Notes: generated by a model from the sequence alone, not told the origin. Positions 1-7,214 are shown, counted from the stretch's first letter. The stretch: 32,870 nt of DNA from a bacterium (GCA_021158185.1 JAGGVC010000093.1:1-32870), one strand, 5' to 3'. Translations and numbers: made by a program.

Positions 1-20
1 GTTCGTACGAAAGGAAAGAT

Positions 21-377
21 ATGAGTAAGGGCTTGACGAAAATCGCGAATTTCGGAATCGCATTCGGCCTGGGCATCCTAGGCGGTGCCGCTTTGGCCAT
101 TATGCTTCTTGAAGTGCGCGACTGCATTTTACGCTCGGCCTCGGAAAGAAAGAGCGACCTCGCAAACAACATGTTCGATTTGGTGGACGACATCGCCGCG
201 ATCAGCGCGGATATTATCGAGCAGTCCTTCAAAGATACCCATCATTCGCCAGCCGATGTAGAAAGGATCAGACAGGAAATGAAGACGCGCCTGCGCAAGG
301 GCGGCGGCCTTCAGGACCGCAGCGACAGCGAAGAGATGAAGTCGCTCTATTCGGAAATCGACCCTAATGACGAGTAA
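21..377 (+). CDS. Small YtxH-like single-pass membrane protein
   Basis: This 118-residue protein has one N-terminal hydrophobic, glycine-rich segment (about residues 8-30). A charged, probably helical tail with many Glu, Asp, Arg and Lys follows. The pattern resembles YtxH-type small membrane proteins (Gly/Ala-rich anchor plus soluble helix), but I see no diagnostic motif, so the family is only a suggestion. The ATG follows a purine-rich AAGGAAAG site at about 11-18. The stop lies 96 bases before the dehydrogenase start on the same strand, so the two may be co-transcribed. The gene sits at the left edge of the window, so its promoter is not visible. Function unknown. Confidence 0.75.
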   Translation: MSKGLTKIANFGIAFGLGILGGAALAIMLLEVRDCILRSASERKSDLANNMFDLVDDIAAISADIIEQSFKDTHHSPADVERIRQEMKTRLRKGGGLQDRSDSEEMKSLYSEIDPNDE

Positions 378-473
378 GTCGTGAATCCGCCGCATCCGAT
401 CAGATATCGCGGCGTATCGGGATCATCCCAGTTCATGGAGCAGATAACTTTTTCCGCGCATAATGGAGGGAAC

Positions 474-1604
474 ATGGCGAAGTATCGCATAGCCTGGCTG
501 CCAGGTGACGGTATCGGAAACGACGTGATGGAAGCGGCGAGGATCGTGCTCGACGCGATCGAACTCGATGCGGAGTACCCGCATGGCGAAATCGGCTGGG
601 AATTCTGGGTGGCGGAAGGCGATCCGCTGCCGGAGCGCACGATAGAGCTTCTGCGCAACTGCGACTGCGCGCTCTTCGGAGCGATAACGAGCAAGCCAAA
701 GGACGAGGCGGCGAATGAGCTTTCGCCTGAGCTTCAAGGCAAGGGATTCATCTACAGAAGCCCCATCGTCAGGCTCCGTCAGCTCTTCGATCTGGCTGTC
801 AACCTTCGTCCCTGCAAAGCATTCAAGGGAAACCCGCTCAACTACCGCGACGATATTGACCTAGTCGTGTTCAGGGAAAACACGGAAGACCTGTACTCCG
901 GCGTCGAATTCAGACCTGTCCCCGACGAATTAAATGATGTCCTTTCGAGGAACAACAAGAACTTCGAGCGATTCGCTGACGTTCCAGCCGGCGATATGGC
1001 GATAAGCCTGCGCATCATCACGAAAAGTGCCAGCGAGCGCATCATCCGCGCCGCATTCGAATACGCGAAGAAGCACGACTACAAAACCGTAACCGTCGTC
1101 GAAAAGCCGAACGTGATCCGGGAGACGAGCGGGATGATGGTGGAAACCGCGCGTGAAATCGCGAGGGAATTCCCAGGAATCGAGCTCTGGGAAACGAACA
1201 TAGACGCGATGTGCATGTGGCTCGTCAAGAACCCGCAGAACTACGGCGTACTCGTTTCGAGCAACATGTTCGGCGACATCATAAGCGATCTCTGCGCACA
1301 GCTCGTAGGAGGCCTTGGATTCGCTGCGAGCGGCAACATCGGAAAAGACCTTGCAGTCTTCGAGCCGACGCACGGCAGCGCGCCGAAGTACGCGGGTAAA
1401 TACAAGGTCAATCCGACGGCGATGCTGATCACGGTCAAGCTGATGCTCGACTGGCTGGGTGAGGAAAAGCGGGCGGCTGCGCTTTACGAAGCGATCGCGC
1501 GCGTCATCGCGGAAGGCCGCATCCGCACGTACGACATGGGCGGATCGGACTCCACCCTCGATATGGCACACGCGGTCTCAGACAATGTAAAGTCGCTGCT
1601 TTAG
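474..1604 (+). CDS. Isocitrate/isopropylmalate dehydrogenase family enzyme, probably isocitrate-like
   Basis: This 376-residue enzyme belongs to the NAD(P)-dependent beta-decarboxylating dehydrogenases. I start it at ATG 474 because GGAGGG lies 3 bases upstream and the protein then opens with the family's LPGDGIG nucleotide-loop start; an upstream in-frame start at 381 lacks both. Visible family features are the substrate-binding RSxxxRLRQ and NLRP arginines, FRENTEDLYSG, the catalytic Lys in EKPNVIRE (about 212), metal-binding Asp residues in NIDAM and FGDIISD, and HGSAPKYAG. The Lys-Tyr in APKYAG matches the NADP-selecting pair of E. coli isocitrate dehydrogenase; NAD enzymes usually have Asp-Ile there. 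RTYD near the C-terminus matches the helping Tyr. A substrate-loop Ser is present but the usual Asn two residues on is Ile. Isocitrate is favoured; homoisocitrate or another 3-substituted malate remains possible. Confidence 0.9.
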   Translation: MAKYRIAWLPGDGIGNDVMEAARIVLDAIELDAEYPHGEIGWEFWVAEGDPLPERTIELLRNCDCALFGAITSKPKDEAANELSPELQGKGFIYRSPIVRLRQLFDLAVNLRPCKAFKGNPLNYRDDIDLVVFRENTEDLYSGVEFRPVPDELNDVLSRNNKNFERFADVPAGDMAISLRIITKSASERIIRAAFEYAKKHDYKTVTVVEKPNVIRETSGMMVETAREIAREFPGIELWETNIDAMCMWLVKNPQNYGVLVSSNMFGDIISDLCAQLVGGLGFAASGNIGKDLAVFEPTHGSAPKYAGKYKVNPTAMLITVKLMLDWLGEEKRAAALYEAIARVIAEGRIRTYDMGGSDSTLDMAHAVSDNVKSLL

Positions 1605-1760
1605 GGCCTAGAAGAATATCCGTCTCAGATTAGTGCTGCCTACAAATCCATCAGGCGCATTAGGCATCCTTCACACTGGACTCAACGATAACAAGATCGA
1701 TGGAGATCGAAAAAATCCCCAAGCAGCTTTAGGAGGAGTTCGCCATAATCAGCATGGTTT

Positions 1761-1785
1761 CGCGCGCGGTTTCGCGCGCGTTTTT
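1761..1785 (+). terminator. Intrinsic terminator, 8-bp CG stem
   Basis: CGCGCGCG (1761-1768), loop GTTT and CGCGCGCG (1773-1780) are followed directly by five T. This is a near-ideal rho-independent terminator for the dehydrogenase, about 155 bases after its stop. The rest of 1605-1913 shows no gene. It is a convergent intergenic region rich in CGCG words, plus the opposite-strand terminator at 1876-1902. Confidence 0.75.
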
Positions 1786-1875
1786 CGAAGGTTTTACGCG
1801 GTTTTCGCCCCAAATCGCGCCCGGATCGCGGGTTTTTCTAGCCGTTTTTCTCGTTTCGCGCCACCCGCGATTTCG

Positions 1876-1902
1876 AAAAAATGCAGATGCAATACAACTG
1901 CA
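1876..1902 (-). terminator. Candidate terminator of the acidic lipoprotein gene
   Basis: Read on the minus strand, TGCAG (1902-1898) pairs with CTGCA (1886-1882) across an 11-base loop and runs into six T (1881-1876). The stem is short, but position (12 bases after the 1914 stop) and T run fit an intrinsic terminator. Confidence 0.5.
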
Positions 1903-1913
1903 ATATATCCGCT

Positions 1914-3230
1914 CTATTCCTTGACTTTCGGCTTAACGTCCTTCCTGCCCAGGAATACGATCAGAAGAACGACGCCCGCGATGACTACAATTCCCAGAAC
2001 GATGAACAGAAGCGGAGATGCACCACTGCCATCGTCGGTTTCTGTGCTCATAATTTTGCCCAGCACGCCCGGCTTCTTGGGCTTGAGCTTGATCTCTGCG
2101 CTGCACTCGAGGTAATAACCTTCGCCGCCCATCAGATCGGCCATCGGTATCTTCCACTCGACGGTCTGGAGTTTTGCACCCACGGATTTCGCTGCGTCAC
2201 CCGCATCAGCACTGACTTCGTCGAATACGATTGTTCCGTTGGTTTCGACGATAATCGGCGCATTGAGCGTCACGGTGTAGAACTTCCCGGCGAACATCGA
2301 CTTCATCATATCTTCACCGAACATATCACCGCCGAAATCTTCCTCTTCGCCCTCGGTCGCCTCACCGTCTTCCTCGAAGCCTTCTTCAAGCCCTTCAGTA
2401 AAGGCTTCGCCAAGCTCGCTCAACATTTCTTCCATCGTCTCGTCGAATGCTTCATCGTCATCGACATCACCACCTTCGTGGTCTTCATCATCACCGTTTT
2501 CATCATCGTCGTCGTCGACATCACCATCTTCGTGGTTTTCATCATCATCGTCATCCGCTTCCGCCGATTCACCTTCGTCTTCCCCCGCTGCTTCCTCTTC
2601 CTGGCCGTATGCAGGCGTGATCAAACCGAGCGACGCCAGGCCGTTATGAGGTGAAACCGCAGAAGATTCCGAATCCCCTTCCTCGCCATCTGCGTCCATA
2701 TCGCCGCCTTCGTCTTCGGTGTCATCTGCGGCATTTTCACCGCCGGGCACCGTAATTTCCTTTATGAAAAGCAGGTTGCCGTTCGGAAGTTTCTCGATCC
2801 TGAAAGGCTCTTCCGGCGCTTCGCCCTCTGCGCCGCTCCCGGGCGCATCAGCCCACCATTCGGCCTCGACCGAATCGATGAGCTTCGTCATATCGCTTAC
2901 GCTCAAGGTGAACACCGAGTGCTTCATATCGCCTTCGTCGTACTGGCTGAACTCTGCGCCGGTCACGATCCCGGTCGGATCACCCTCGGTGTTGATCTTA
3001 TCCGCCCTGCCCTTCATTTCTTGGAACGGGTTTTCATCGTCCTCCACTTCTCCGCCCAGCTCCATCATCGAGGCGAGCATTGTGCCCATTCCGATGTCCA
3101 TCAAGAAAGAACCGCTTCCGTCCTCGTTTATCGTGTACTCCTCGGCATACTCGAAGCAGCCGGACAAAAGGAGCATAACCGCAAGTGAAAAGAGCACAAC
3201 AACGGTTGAGCCAAAAAATGATCTGCGCAT
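1914..3230 (-). CDS. Lipoprotein with acidic repeat insert and C-terminal membrane anchor
   Basis: This 438-residue protein has a lipoprotein signal (LLLSGC, Cys about 25), so it should be lipid-anchored outside the cytoplasm. The N-terminal part after the Cys (EYTINEDGSGSF) and the part at about 315-375 (LNAPIIVETNGTIV ... WKIPMADL) look like one beta-rich domain of the LppM/DUF3153 kind, split by a long insert. The insert (about 165-300) is extremely rich in Asp and Glu and contains duplicated acidic units encoded by a 54-base-period DNA repeat. It may bind Ca2+ or act as a spacer. A hydrophobic segment near the C-terminus (about 405-428) ends in a Lys-rich tail, so the protein may be anchored at both ends. 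ATG 3230 follows a GGGAGGG site. Function unknown. Confidence 0.8.
   Translation of the reverse strand: MRRSFFGSTVVVLFSLAVMLLLSGCFEYAEEYTINEDGSGSFLMDIGMGTMLASMMELGGEVEDDENPFQEMKGRADKINTEGDPTGIVTGAEFSQYDEGDMKHSVFTLSVSDMTKLIDSVEAEWWADAPGSGAEGEAPEEPFRIEKLPNGNLLFIKEITVPGGENAADDTEDEGGDMDADGEEGDSESSAVSPHNGLASLGLITPAYGQEEEAAGEDEGESAEADDDDDENHEDGDVDDDDDENGDDEDHEGGDVDDDEAFDETMEEMLSELGEAFTEGLEEGFEEDGEATEGEEEDFGGDMFGEDMMKSMFAGKFYTVTLNAPIIVETNGTIVFDEVSADAGDAAKSVGAKLQTVEWKIPMADLMGGEGYYLECSAEIKLKPKKPGVLGKIMSTETDDGSGASPLLFIVLGIVVIAGVVLLIVFLGRKDVKPKVKE
2463..2547. repeat. 54-bp-period direct repeat inside the acidic lipoprotein
   Basis: Two 31-base units (2463-2493 and 2517-2547) differ at only two positions and lie 54 bases apart. 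They encode the repeated Asp/Glu-rich unit of the lipoprotein, including GDVDDD twice. This suggests expansion by slippage or unequal recombination. Confidence 0.8.
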
Positions 3231-3262
3231 AACGCCCTCCCGAACGAAAATTACGAAGCGTT

Positions 3263-3271
3263 ATTGTAGCA
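3263..3271 (-). promoter_or_regulatory. Extended -10 promoter for the acidic lipoprotein
   Basis: On the minus strand TGCTACAAT (a TGn-extended -10 box) lies 32 bases upstream of ATG 3230. No good -35 is visible, which suits an extended -10 promoter. Inference from consensus only. Confidence 0.4.
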
Positions 3272-3351
3272 GATTGAGAGAATGGGGGGGGGCGAGCTTG
3301 CATTCATGGATGAAGTGCAACAGGCTGGGTGCGTTGGGATTGTAGCATCTC

Positions 3352-3380
3352 TTGTTTGAAAGGTTCGGCGGGGGTATAAT
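3352..3380 (+). promoter_or_regulatory. Candidate distal promoter of the subtilase-lipoprotein operon
   Basis: TTGTTT (3352-3357), a 17-base spacer and TATAAT (3375-3380) preceded by a G run. It lies about 190 bases before ATG 3570, so it would give a long leader. A second, better promoter lies downstream at 3452-3479. Confidence 0.45.
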
Positions 3381-3451
3381 ATTACTGCGGCAATACCATG
3401 TTGGCTGGAGCGGACTCAATGGGCGTACTTAAGAAGCTGGCGAGAGGAAAC

Positions 3452-3479
3452 TTGAAATCTGGCAGGTTTCTGATATAAT
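3452..3479 (+). promoter_or_regulatory. Promoter of the subtilase-lipoprotein operon
   Basis: TTGAAA (3452-3457), a 16-base spacer and a perfect TATAAT (3474-3479). Expected transcription start is about 3486, giving an 80-90 base leader. The leader contains two small hairpins: GACAC/GTGTC at 3494-3508 and ATTCG/CGAAT at 3521-3533. I do not recognise a known riboswitch in it. Confidence 0.6.
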
Positions 3480-3569
3480 AAAGATGCTGGAATGACACCG
3501 TAAGTGTCGCAGGCTATGGGATTCGATACGAATATTGGCTTCTGAGAATTTTACGTGGAGGGAAGTGAG

Positions 3570-4670
3570 ATGGAATATCATTTTTCAGCTATTGTGAAAA
3601 GAACAGCTTCAGTTGCCGTTATATTGCTTTTCGCAGCGATAATCACCGGCTGCTGCAATGACTCAAAGCCCCTTCATCCCTCGCAGGATGCAAGCGCCAA
3701 GGCTTCGCTGAGTGAGGGTTACGGCGGCGATGCACCGCAAGATGCCGATTTGAATCCGGACAAACCGCAAACCGGTGACTTGGAACGCGGCGGGTCAGCG
3801 GCTCTTGGCTCCGGCGGCGGCGGTGGAGGCGTGCTTGGTAGTGCCGTAAATACCGCTGGACCAATCGGCGATCCGCAAAGCCTTACGGACTGGACACAAA
3901 CCGAGATCGGGCCCTGGGGTCCTGTTATTTACTCGTATCAAGTCGAGATCGAACCCGGCCATTTTGTAACCGTCAATAAGTTAATCAGTCCGGACCCGTT
4001 TACTTCAACATATCAGCTGGAAAACGGCAACATTCTCGTGACCAACTTGCCGCTGGAAGAAGTTCTTGCTCCAGGTTATGTAGAGGCAGACCCGCCCGTC
4101 ATCGTATGGCAAGCGCCCAGTGGCGAGATTTTTGAGGTCGTTCAAGGTCAGATTCTTGTAACATTTGAAACGGTCGCAACCCAGCAGCAAATAGAGCAGG
4201 TCATAGCCGATCATAACCTGTACGTTATTTTCTCCTGGTTCGAACCGCCGGAAGAGCCCGGAGATGGGAATTCGATAGCATGGTTCCAGTTCGAATACGA
4301 CCGAAACGAATTCCCGACTATGGATGACGCGTATTCATACTTCTCCACACATCCGCTCGTGTACGAGGTTTGCCCCAATGCCATTGACTTTTACACGCAG
4401 CATTACTCTCCTCCGAACGATCCAATCTATACGGGCTGGAACGAGTACCCTCCTGAGAATACTTACCATCCTCCTCAGTGCAGGTATGTGAATATCCTTG
4501 ACGTGGATAGTAATCCATATATTCCGTACGGACCCGGAGCAGACCCGCCAACCGGTGGTCCAATGTCCGACCAGATAGTGGCAGTGATGGACGACGGTGT
4601 TGATCATATGTATTACGACGAAGAAGAAGAAGCTTGGCATTTGGGGCATCCTGACCTGGGAGATTGGTGA
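3570..4670 (+). CDS. Lipoprotein subtilisin-like (S8) protease, N-terminal part up to an in-frame TGA
   Basis: This is the first half of a peptidase S8 lipoprotein. The start is ATG 3570, with GGAGGG 7 bases upstream; the in-frame GTG at 3555 lacks this spacing. The signal peptide ends in a lipobox (IITGC, Cys28). A low-complexity linker with a Gly run follows (about 75-95). A propeptide-like region comes next, with ILVTFETVATQQQIEQVI resembling the inhibitor-type prodomain. The catalytic Asp lies in QIVAVMDDGVD (about residue 341). The frame then meets TGA (4668-4670) and continues open in the same frame to 5645 with the His, Asn and Ser of the triad region. So this is one gene with a single nonsense codon, not a frameshift. 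It may be a young pseudogene, a readthrough or recoded gene, or a sequence error. Confidence 0.8.
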   Translation: MEYHFSAIVKRTASVAVILLFAAIITGCCNDSKPLHPSQDASAKASLSEGYGGDAPQDADLNPDKPQTGDLERGGSAALGSGGGGGGVLGSAVNTAGPIGDPQSLTDWTQTEIGPWGPVIYSYQVEIEPGHFVTVNKLISPDPFTSTYQLENGNILVTNLPLEEVLAPGYVEADPPVIVWQAPSGEIFEVVQGQILVTFETVATQQQIEQVIADHNLYVIFSWFEPPEEPGDGNSIAWFQFEYDRNEFPTMDDAYSYFSTHPLVYEVCPNAIDFYTQHYSPPNDPIYTGWNEYPPENTYHPPQCRYVNILDVDSNPYIPYGPGADPPTGGPMSDQIVAVMDDGVDHMYYDEEEEAWHLGHPDLGDW

Positions 4671-4704
4671 ACTTTTGGCGGCGGTATGGAATACTGCGGC
4701 AAAA
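4668..4704 (+). other. In-frame TGA followed at once by a stable hairpin
   Basis: The TGA (4668-4670) is followed after two bases by an imperfect stem. The 5' arm is 4673-4687 and the 3' arm 4691-4704, with about 13 pairs including one G-T wobble, one mismatch and one bulge. The loop is GGA (4688-4690). The loop starts 17 bases after the TGA and begins with G, which fits the general layout of bacterial selenocysteine insertion elements and of structures that promote stop readthrough. It may equally be chance; no SelB consensus is provable by eye. TGA also serves as a normal stop here (20746-20748, 7724-7726). Confidence 0.45.
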
Positions 4705-5645
4705 TTACGTGGGTCGGAGTTGATTGTTGGGGAAGTTGGTATGAAGTTGGCGATTTGCTGGGTCTACCATATGCGTGGGATGGAGGGCGAGATGGCTTTG
4801 TTACGCACGGCACTATGGTTGCAGGGCTAATCACAGCAGTTACGAACAACGGCGTAGGCGTTGCCAGCCTTGCACCAACCGCGGGTGTACTGTCATTGAG
4901 GCTTAAAGTGTCCAGTGTTAGAGAAGGGCTTCCGGGCACCCCAGGTAATTCCATGTTTACCGGCGACTCAATGGTGAAGGCCGTACGAGCCCTGCGTTTT
5001 CAGTTTGCTCACGGTCAATGGGATGACAAAGTCAGGGTTGTTAATATGAGTTTTGGCGGTGATCGCATATATGAATTCTGGCCTCCCAAAAGCATGAAGA
5101 AGAACATATCACGCGATCTGAACAAGAACGATAGACTTTACGTTGGCGCAGCCGGTAACGATGCAGGTGAGAAGCGCGTTTTCCCCGCGGCGTACAGCAA
5201 CGTACTTGGCGTAAGCGGATTGTGGACAAACTATTGGGGCAGTACGTGGTATCCATATATTACTTATGAGGGGGAACGTTATGGCTCGAACTACATCAAC
5301 GATGGTTACCAGACCTATCCGGTCTCCGGGATTTACGACTTCTTTGACGGAAGTAGACATATGTCCACAGCAACACCGGGCATAACCAGTGCTCTAGGCG
5401 GTATTGACGGGGATGTGCTGCACGGCGATGGGATAATTGGCGACTACTATCACATAAACGGCACATCCGCCGCCGCGCCGCAGGTTTCCGCCTTGGCGTT
5501 CCACCTTTACACGGCCAGGCCATCAGCAACTTACCAGGAAGTATGGGAGCGGATAGTCTCAACCCGCGATCATTCGCTAGATCAGACTGATGAACACCAA
5601 ATTGCGGGGCCGGCTGATTATGATGCCGCTCTAACTGGTTGGTAG
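4686..5645 (+). CDS. Lipoprotein subtilisin-like (S8) protease, C-terminal catalytic part
   Basis: This continues the 3570 gene in the same frame; the frame is open from 4671 and the first internal ATG is 4686. It holds the catalytic His in THGTMVAGL (about codon 4806), VNMSFGG, the oxyanion Asn in GAAGND, and the nucleophile Ser in GTSAAAPQ (about codon 5467). Together with the Asp before the TGA the S8 triad is complete, and there are no other stops or frameshifts. ATG 4686 has only a GGCGGCGG stretch before it, not a convincing ribosome site, so independent translation is doubtful. The C-terminus ends in ADYDAALTGW. Its TAG stop is embedded in the TAGGAGG ribosome site of the next lipoprotein, implying translational coupling. 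Confidence 0.8.
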   Translation: MEYCGKITWVGVDCWGSWYEVGDLLGLPYAWDGGRDGFVTHGTMVAGLITAVTNNGVGVASLAPTAGVLSLRLKVSSVREGLPGTPGNSMFTGDSMVKAVRALRFQFAHGQWDDKVRVVNMSFGGDRIYEFWPPKSMKKNISRDLNKNDRLYVGAAGNDAGEKRVFPAAYSNVLGVSGLWTNYWGSTWYPYITYEGERYGSNYINDGYQTYPVSGIYDFFDGSRHMSTATPGITSALGGIDGDVLHGDGIIGDYYHINGTSAAAPQVSALAFHLYTARPSATYQEVWERIVSTRDHSLDQTDEHQIAGPADYDAALTGW

Positions 5646-5655
5646 GAGGTTTTAC

Positions 5656-6183
5656 ATGCGTCATCCATATGCGTATCTTGGGCTTGCGCTAATCTGCATG
5701 GCCATGCTTTCTTGTGGGATGGGTGGTTCAGTTCCGATCCCTGAGAAGAGTGAAATTATTCCCTCATATCTCCCTTATGTCGAAGATATCACGCTGCCGG
5801 AAAGAATTGTGGCCAATGAATCGTTTACGGTCTCATTGCATCTCTCGGCTCAATTGAAGCCGGAGATACTGAATGGTTTCAACCCTATAGACCCCTGGCG
5901 CGTCTTTGAGATGCCAAATGACATGACCGGTGTTACTACCATTAAGATTCGCACCTGGATAGCCAAACATTCGTTTTCCGGTGATCCTATGACAACTGTG
6001 GATTTTGAAATACCCGGACTTCCAGTGGGAAATCATAAGTTAATGGTGGAAACAGCCGATACTAAACAGCATGGCGGCTTTCAAGGTGAGTTCGAAGTAG
6101 GATTATTCTTTGGCCCTCTTCCACACGAGTACGCGGCGATACAAGAGCATGCGATCATTGTAGAACCAGCCGAGGATGAATAG
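5656..6183 (+). CDS. Small lipoprotein coupled to the subtilase (paralogue 1)
   Basis: This 175-residue lipoprotein has a lipobox at MLSCG (Cys about 20) and a predicted beta-sandwich-like body: alternating hydrophobic strands such as VEDITLPERIV, FTVSLHLSA and VGNHKLMVETAD. The ribosome site TAGGAGG overlaps the protease stop codon, with a 6-base spacer to ATG. It is clearly homologous to the protein at 6304-6867. Both share YVE--IPxxIV---F---L--SA, a central Gly-Phe/Leu-x-Pro turn, a G-KLMVETAD / G-RLLVETAD strand, GG---E, and a C-terminal HAIIVEPA / YEIVVLPA strand. An accessory, inhibitor or substrate-presenting partner of the protease is plausible, but I know of no named family. Confidence 0.8.
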   Translation: MRHPYAYLGLALICMAMLSCGMGGSVPIPEKSEIIPSYLPYVEDITLPERIVANESFTVSLHLSAQLKPEILNGFNPIDPWRVFEMPNDMTGVTTIKIRTWIAKHSFSGDPMTTVDFEIPGLPVGNHKLMVETADTKQHGGFQGEFEVGLFFGPLPHEYAAIQEHAIIVEPAEDE

Positions 6184-6189
6184 AGATGA

Positions 6190-6294
6190 ACAGAGGAAGT
6201 GCGCGATCACATCATCTCGACCCGGGACGCGAGCACTGACAGGTACCCGATCGCGGGAATCATGGACTATTATGAAGCTCTTTCGACCTGGTAG
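6190..6294 (+). pseudogene. Relic of a second subtilase C-terminus
   Basis: The stretch before the second lipoprotein translates in frame to about 34 residues that align with the last part of the 3570-5645 protease. EEVRDHIISTRD matches QEVWERIVSTRD, then IAG, DYYEAL against DYDAAL, and a terminal Trp before TAG. The frame is closed just upstream by a stop at 6187-6189 and there is no start. The TAG again overlaps a TAGGAGG ribosome site feeding the next ATG. This is direct evidence that the protease-lipoprotein pair was duplicated in tandem and that the second protease was then deleted except for its tail. Confidence 0.85.
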
Positions 6295-6303
6295 GAGGGT
6301 GAT

Positions 6304-6867
6304 ATGCGATATTTCAGCATCTTTCTGTTGGTGGCTGTGTTTTGCTGCACTGCGATTTCCAGTTGCGGGATTGTGGATAATGGGGAGTACGGCTATGGCT
6401 TCCCCTTAGCTCATACTGCGCTCTTGTATGTGGAGTCTGTAATAATCCCCGACGAAATCGTGGAATTCGAGCCATTCTCGATTGAACTCAGAGTGTCGGC
6501 ATCGCGCAATCCAAAGGTGCTACATGGGCTAACCCCGAATCAGCTCCATTGGTTCAGCTACGAATACGGAAGCGATCTCAATTTGAAGGCCTGGATTACC
6601 AATCTGGATAAGAACCTTAAGTCGTCCGATCCGCCTGTAAACATAGTTTCATTTGAGTATGACGGGCTTAGCGCCGGTACTTACCGTTTGTTAGTCGAAA
6701 CGGCAGACTCTCTTGAGTGGGGCGGTTTAATACTCGAATACGATACAGGATGTCTAATTCCGCCTCTCCACGACCATGCCGTCGTACGCGAGTACGAGAT
6801 TGTCGTTTTGCCTGCAGACGACGACGGCGGTGAGGACGGAGCGGACGGCGGCGGCGGCGAGAGCTAG
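6304..6867 (+). CDS. Small lipoprotein (paralogue 2)
   Basis: This 187-residue lipoprotein has a lipobox at AISSCG (Cys about 21) and the same strand pattern as the 5656-6183 protein, plus an extra acidic/Gly tail (DDDGGEDGADGGGG). The ribosome site TAGGAGG at 6292-6298 lies 5 bases before ATG and still overlaps the stop of the protease relic. It therefore kept the coupling signal although its protease partner is gone. It probably depends on readthrough transcription from the promoters near 3400. Retention of an intact frame after loss of the protease suggests a role of its own. Confidence 0.8.
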   Translation: MRYFSIFLLVAVFCCTAISSCGIVDNGEYGYGFPLAHTALLYVESVIIPDEIVEFEPFSIELRVSASRNPKVLHGLTPNQLHWFSYEYGSDLNLKAWITNLDKNLKSSDPPVNIVSFEYDGLSAGTYRLLVETADSLEWGGLILEYDTGCLIPPLHDHAVVREYEIVVLPADDDGGEDGADGGGGES

Positions 6868-7022
6868 GAATCGCGGATCAGCATCGGATTATGACCGGAT
6901 TGCTGCTCCATTCGGTCGCTTTTCGCTCTTAGGGAATGTTAAATGTTGTGGCGCGCGGTTTACACATCCCGGCAACGCTCATTGCGTCGGCGCTTTTCTG
7001 CCGCCTCGCCCTTCTACCAACC

Positions 7023-7214
7023 TTAAATGACAATGCGCGATTCTCTCTCTCGCTCAAGTTTCAATATAGCACAGGGGATGTACGGCTCGACCCAGCCCGG
7101 ACGCCAGTGCTCTCGATCCAGATGAATGACCGGCAGACCCGTGATTGCGCCGAGTTTCCTCGCGAGCGTCGACTTGCCCGCACCGGCGCACCCGATTATC
7201 ATCACACGTTCCAT
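7023..7214 (-). pseudogene. Truncated P-loop kinase (topology modulator/adenylate kinase-like) fragment
   Basis: From ATG 7214 the minus strand encodes MERVMIIGCAGAGKST, a Walker A P-loop, then LARKLGAITGLPVIHLD and WRPGWVEP. These are typical of the first third of FlaR-type topology-modulator or adenylate-kinase-like proteins of about 170-180 residues. The frame loses similarity just after WVEP and stops at 7023, giving about 63 residues. The lid and C-terminal parts are absent, and I could not find them in the 155 bases downstream. No clear ribosome site precedes the ATG. Most likely a decayed gene. Confidence 0.6.

Noticed and set aside
1881-2654. Long plus-strand frame opposite the acidic lipoprotein
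   Set aside because: It mirrors the Asp/Glu-rich minus-strand gene (poly-Ile/Phe/Val translation) and has no ribosome site. The minus-strand frame has a lipobox, ribosome site and promoter.
3555-3570. GTG 3555 as start of the lipoprotein subtilase
   Set aside because: It overlaps the GGAGGG ribosome site that fits ATG 3570, and the signal peptide starts naturally at 3570.
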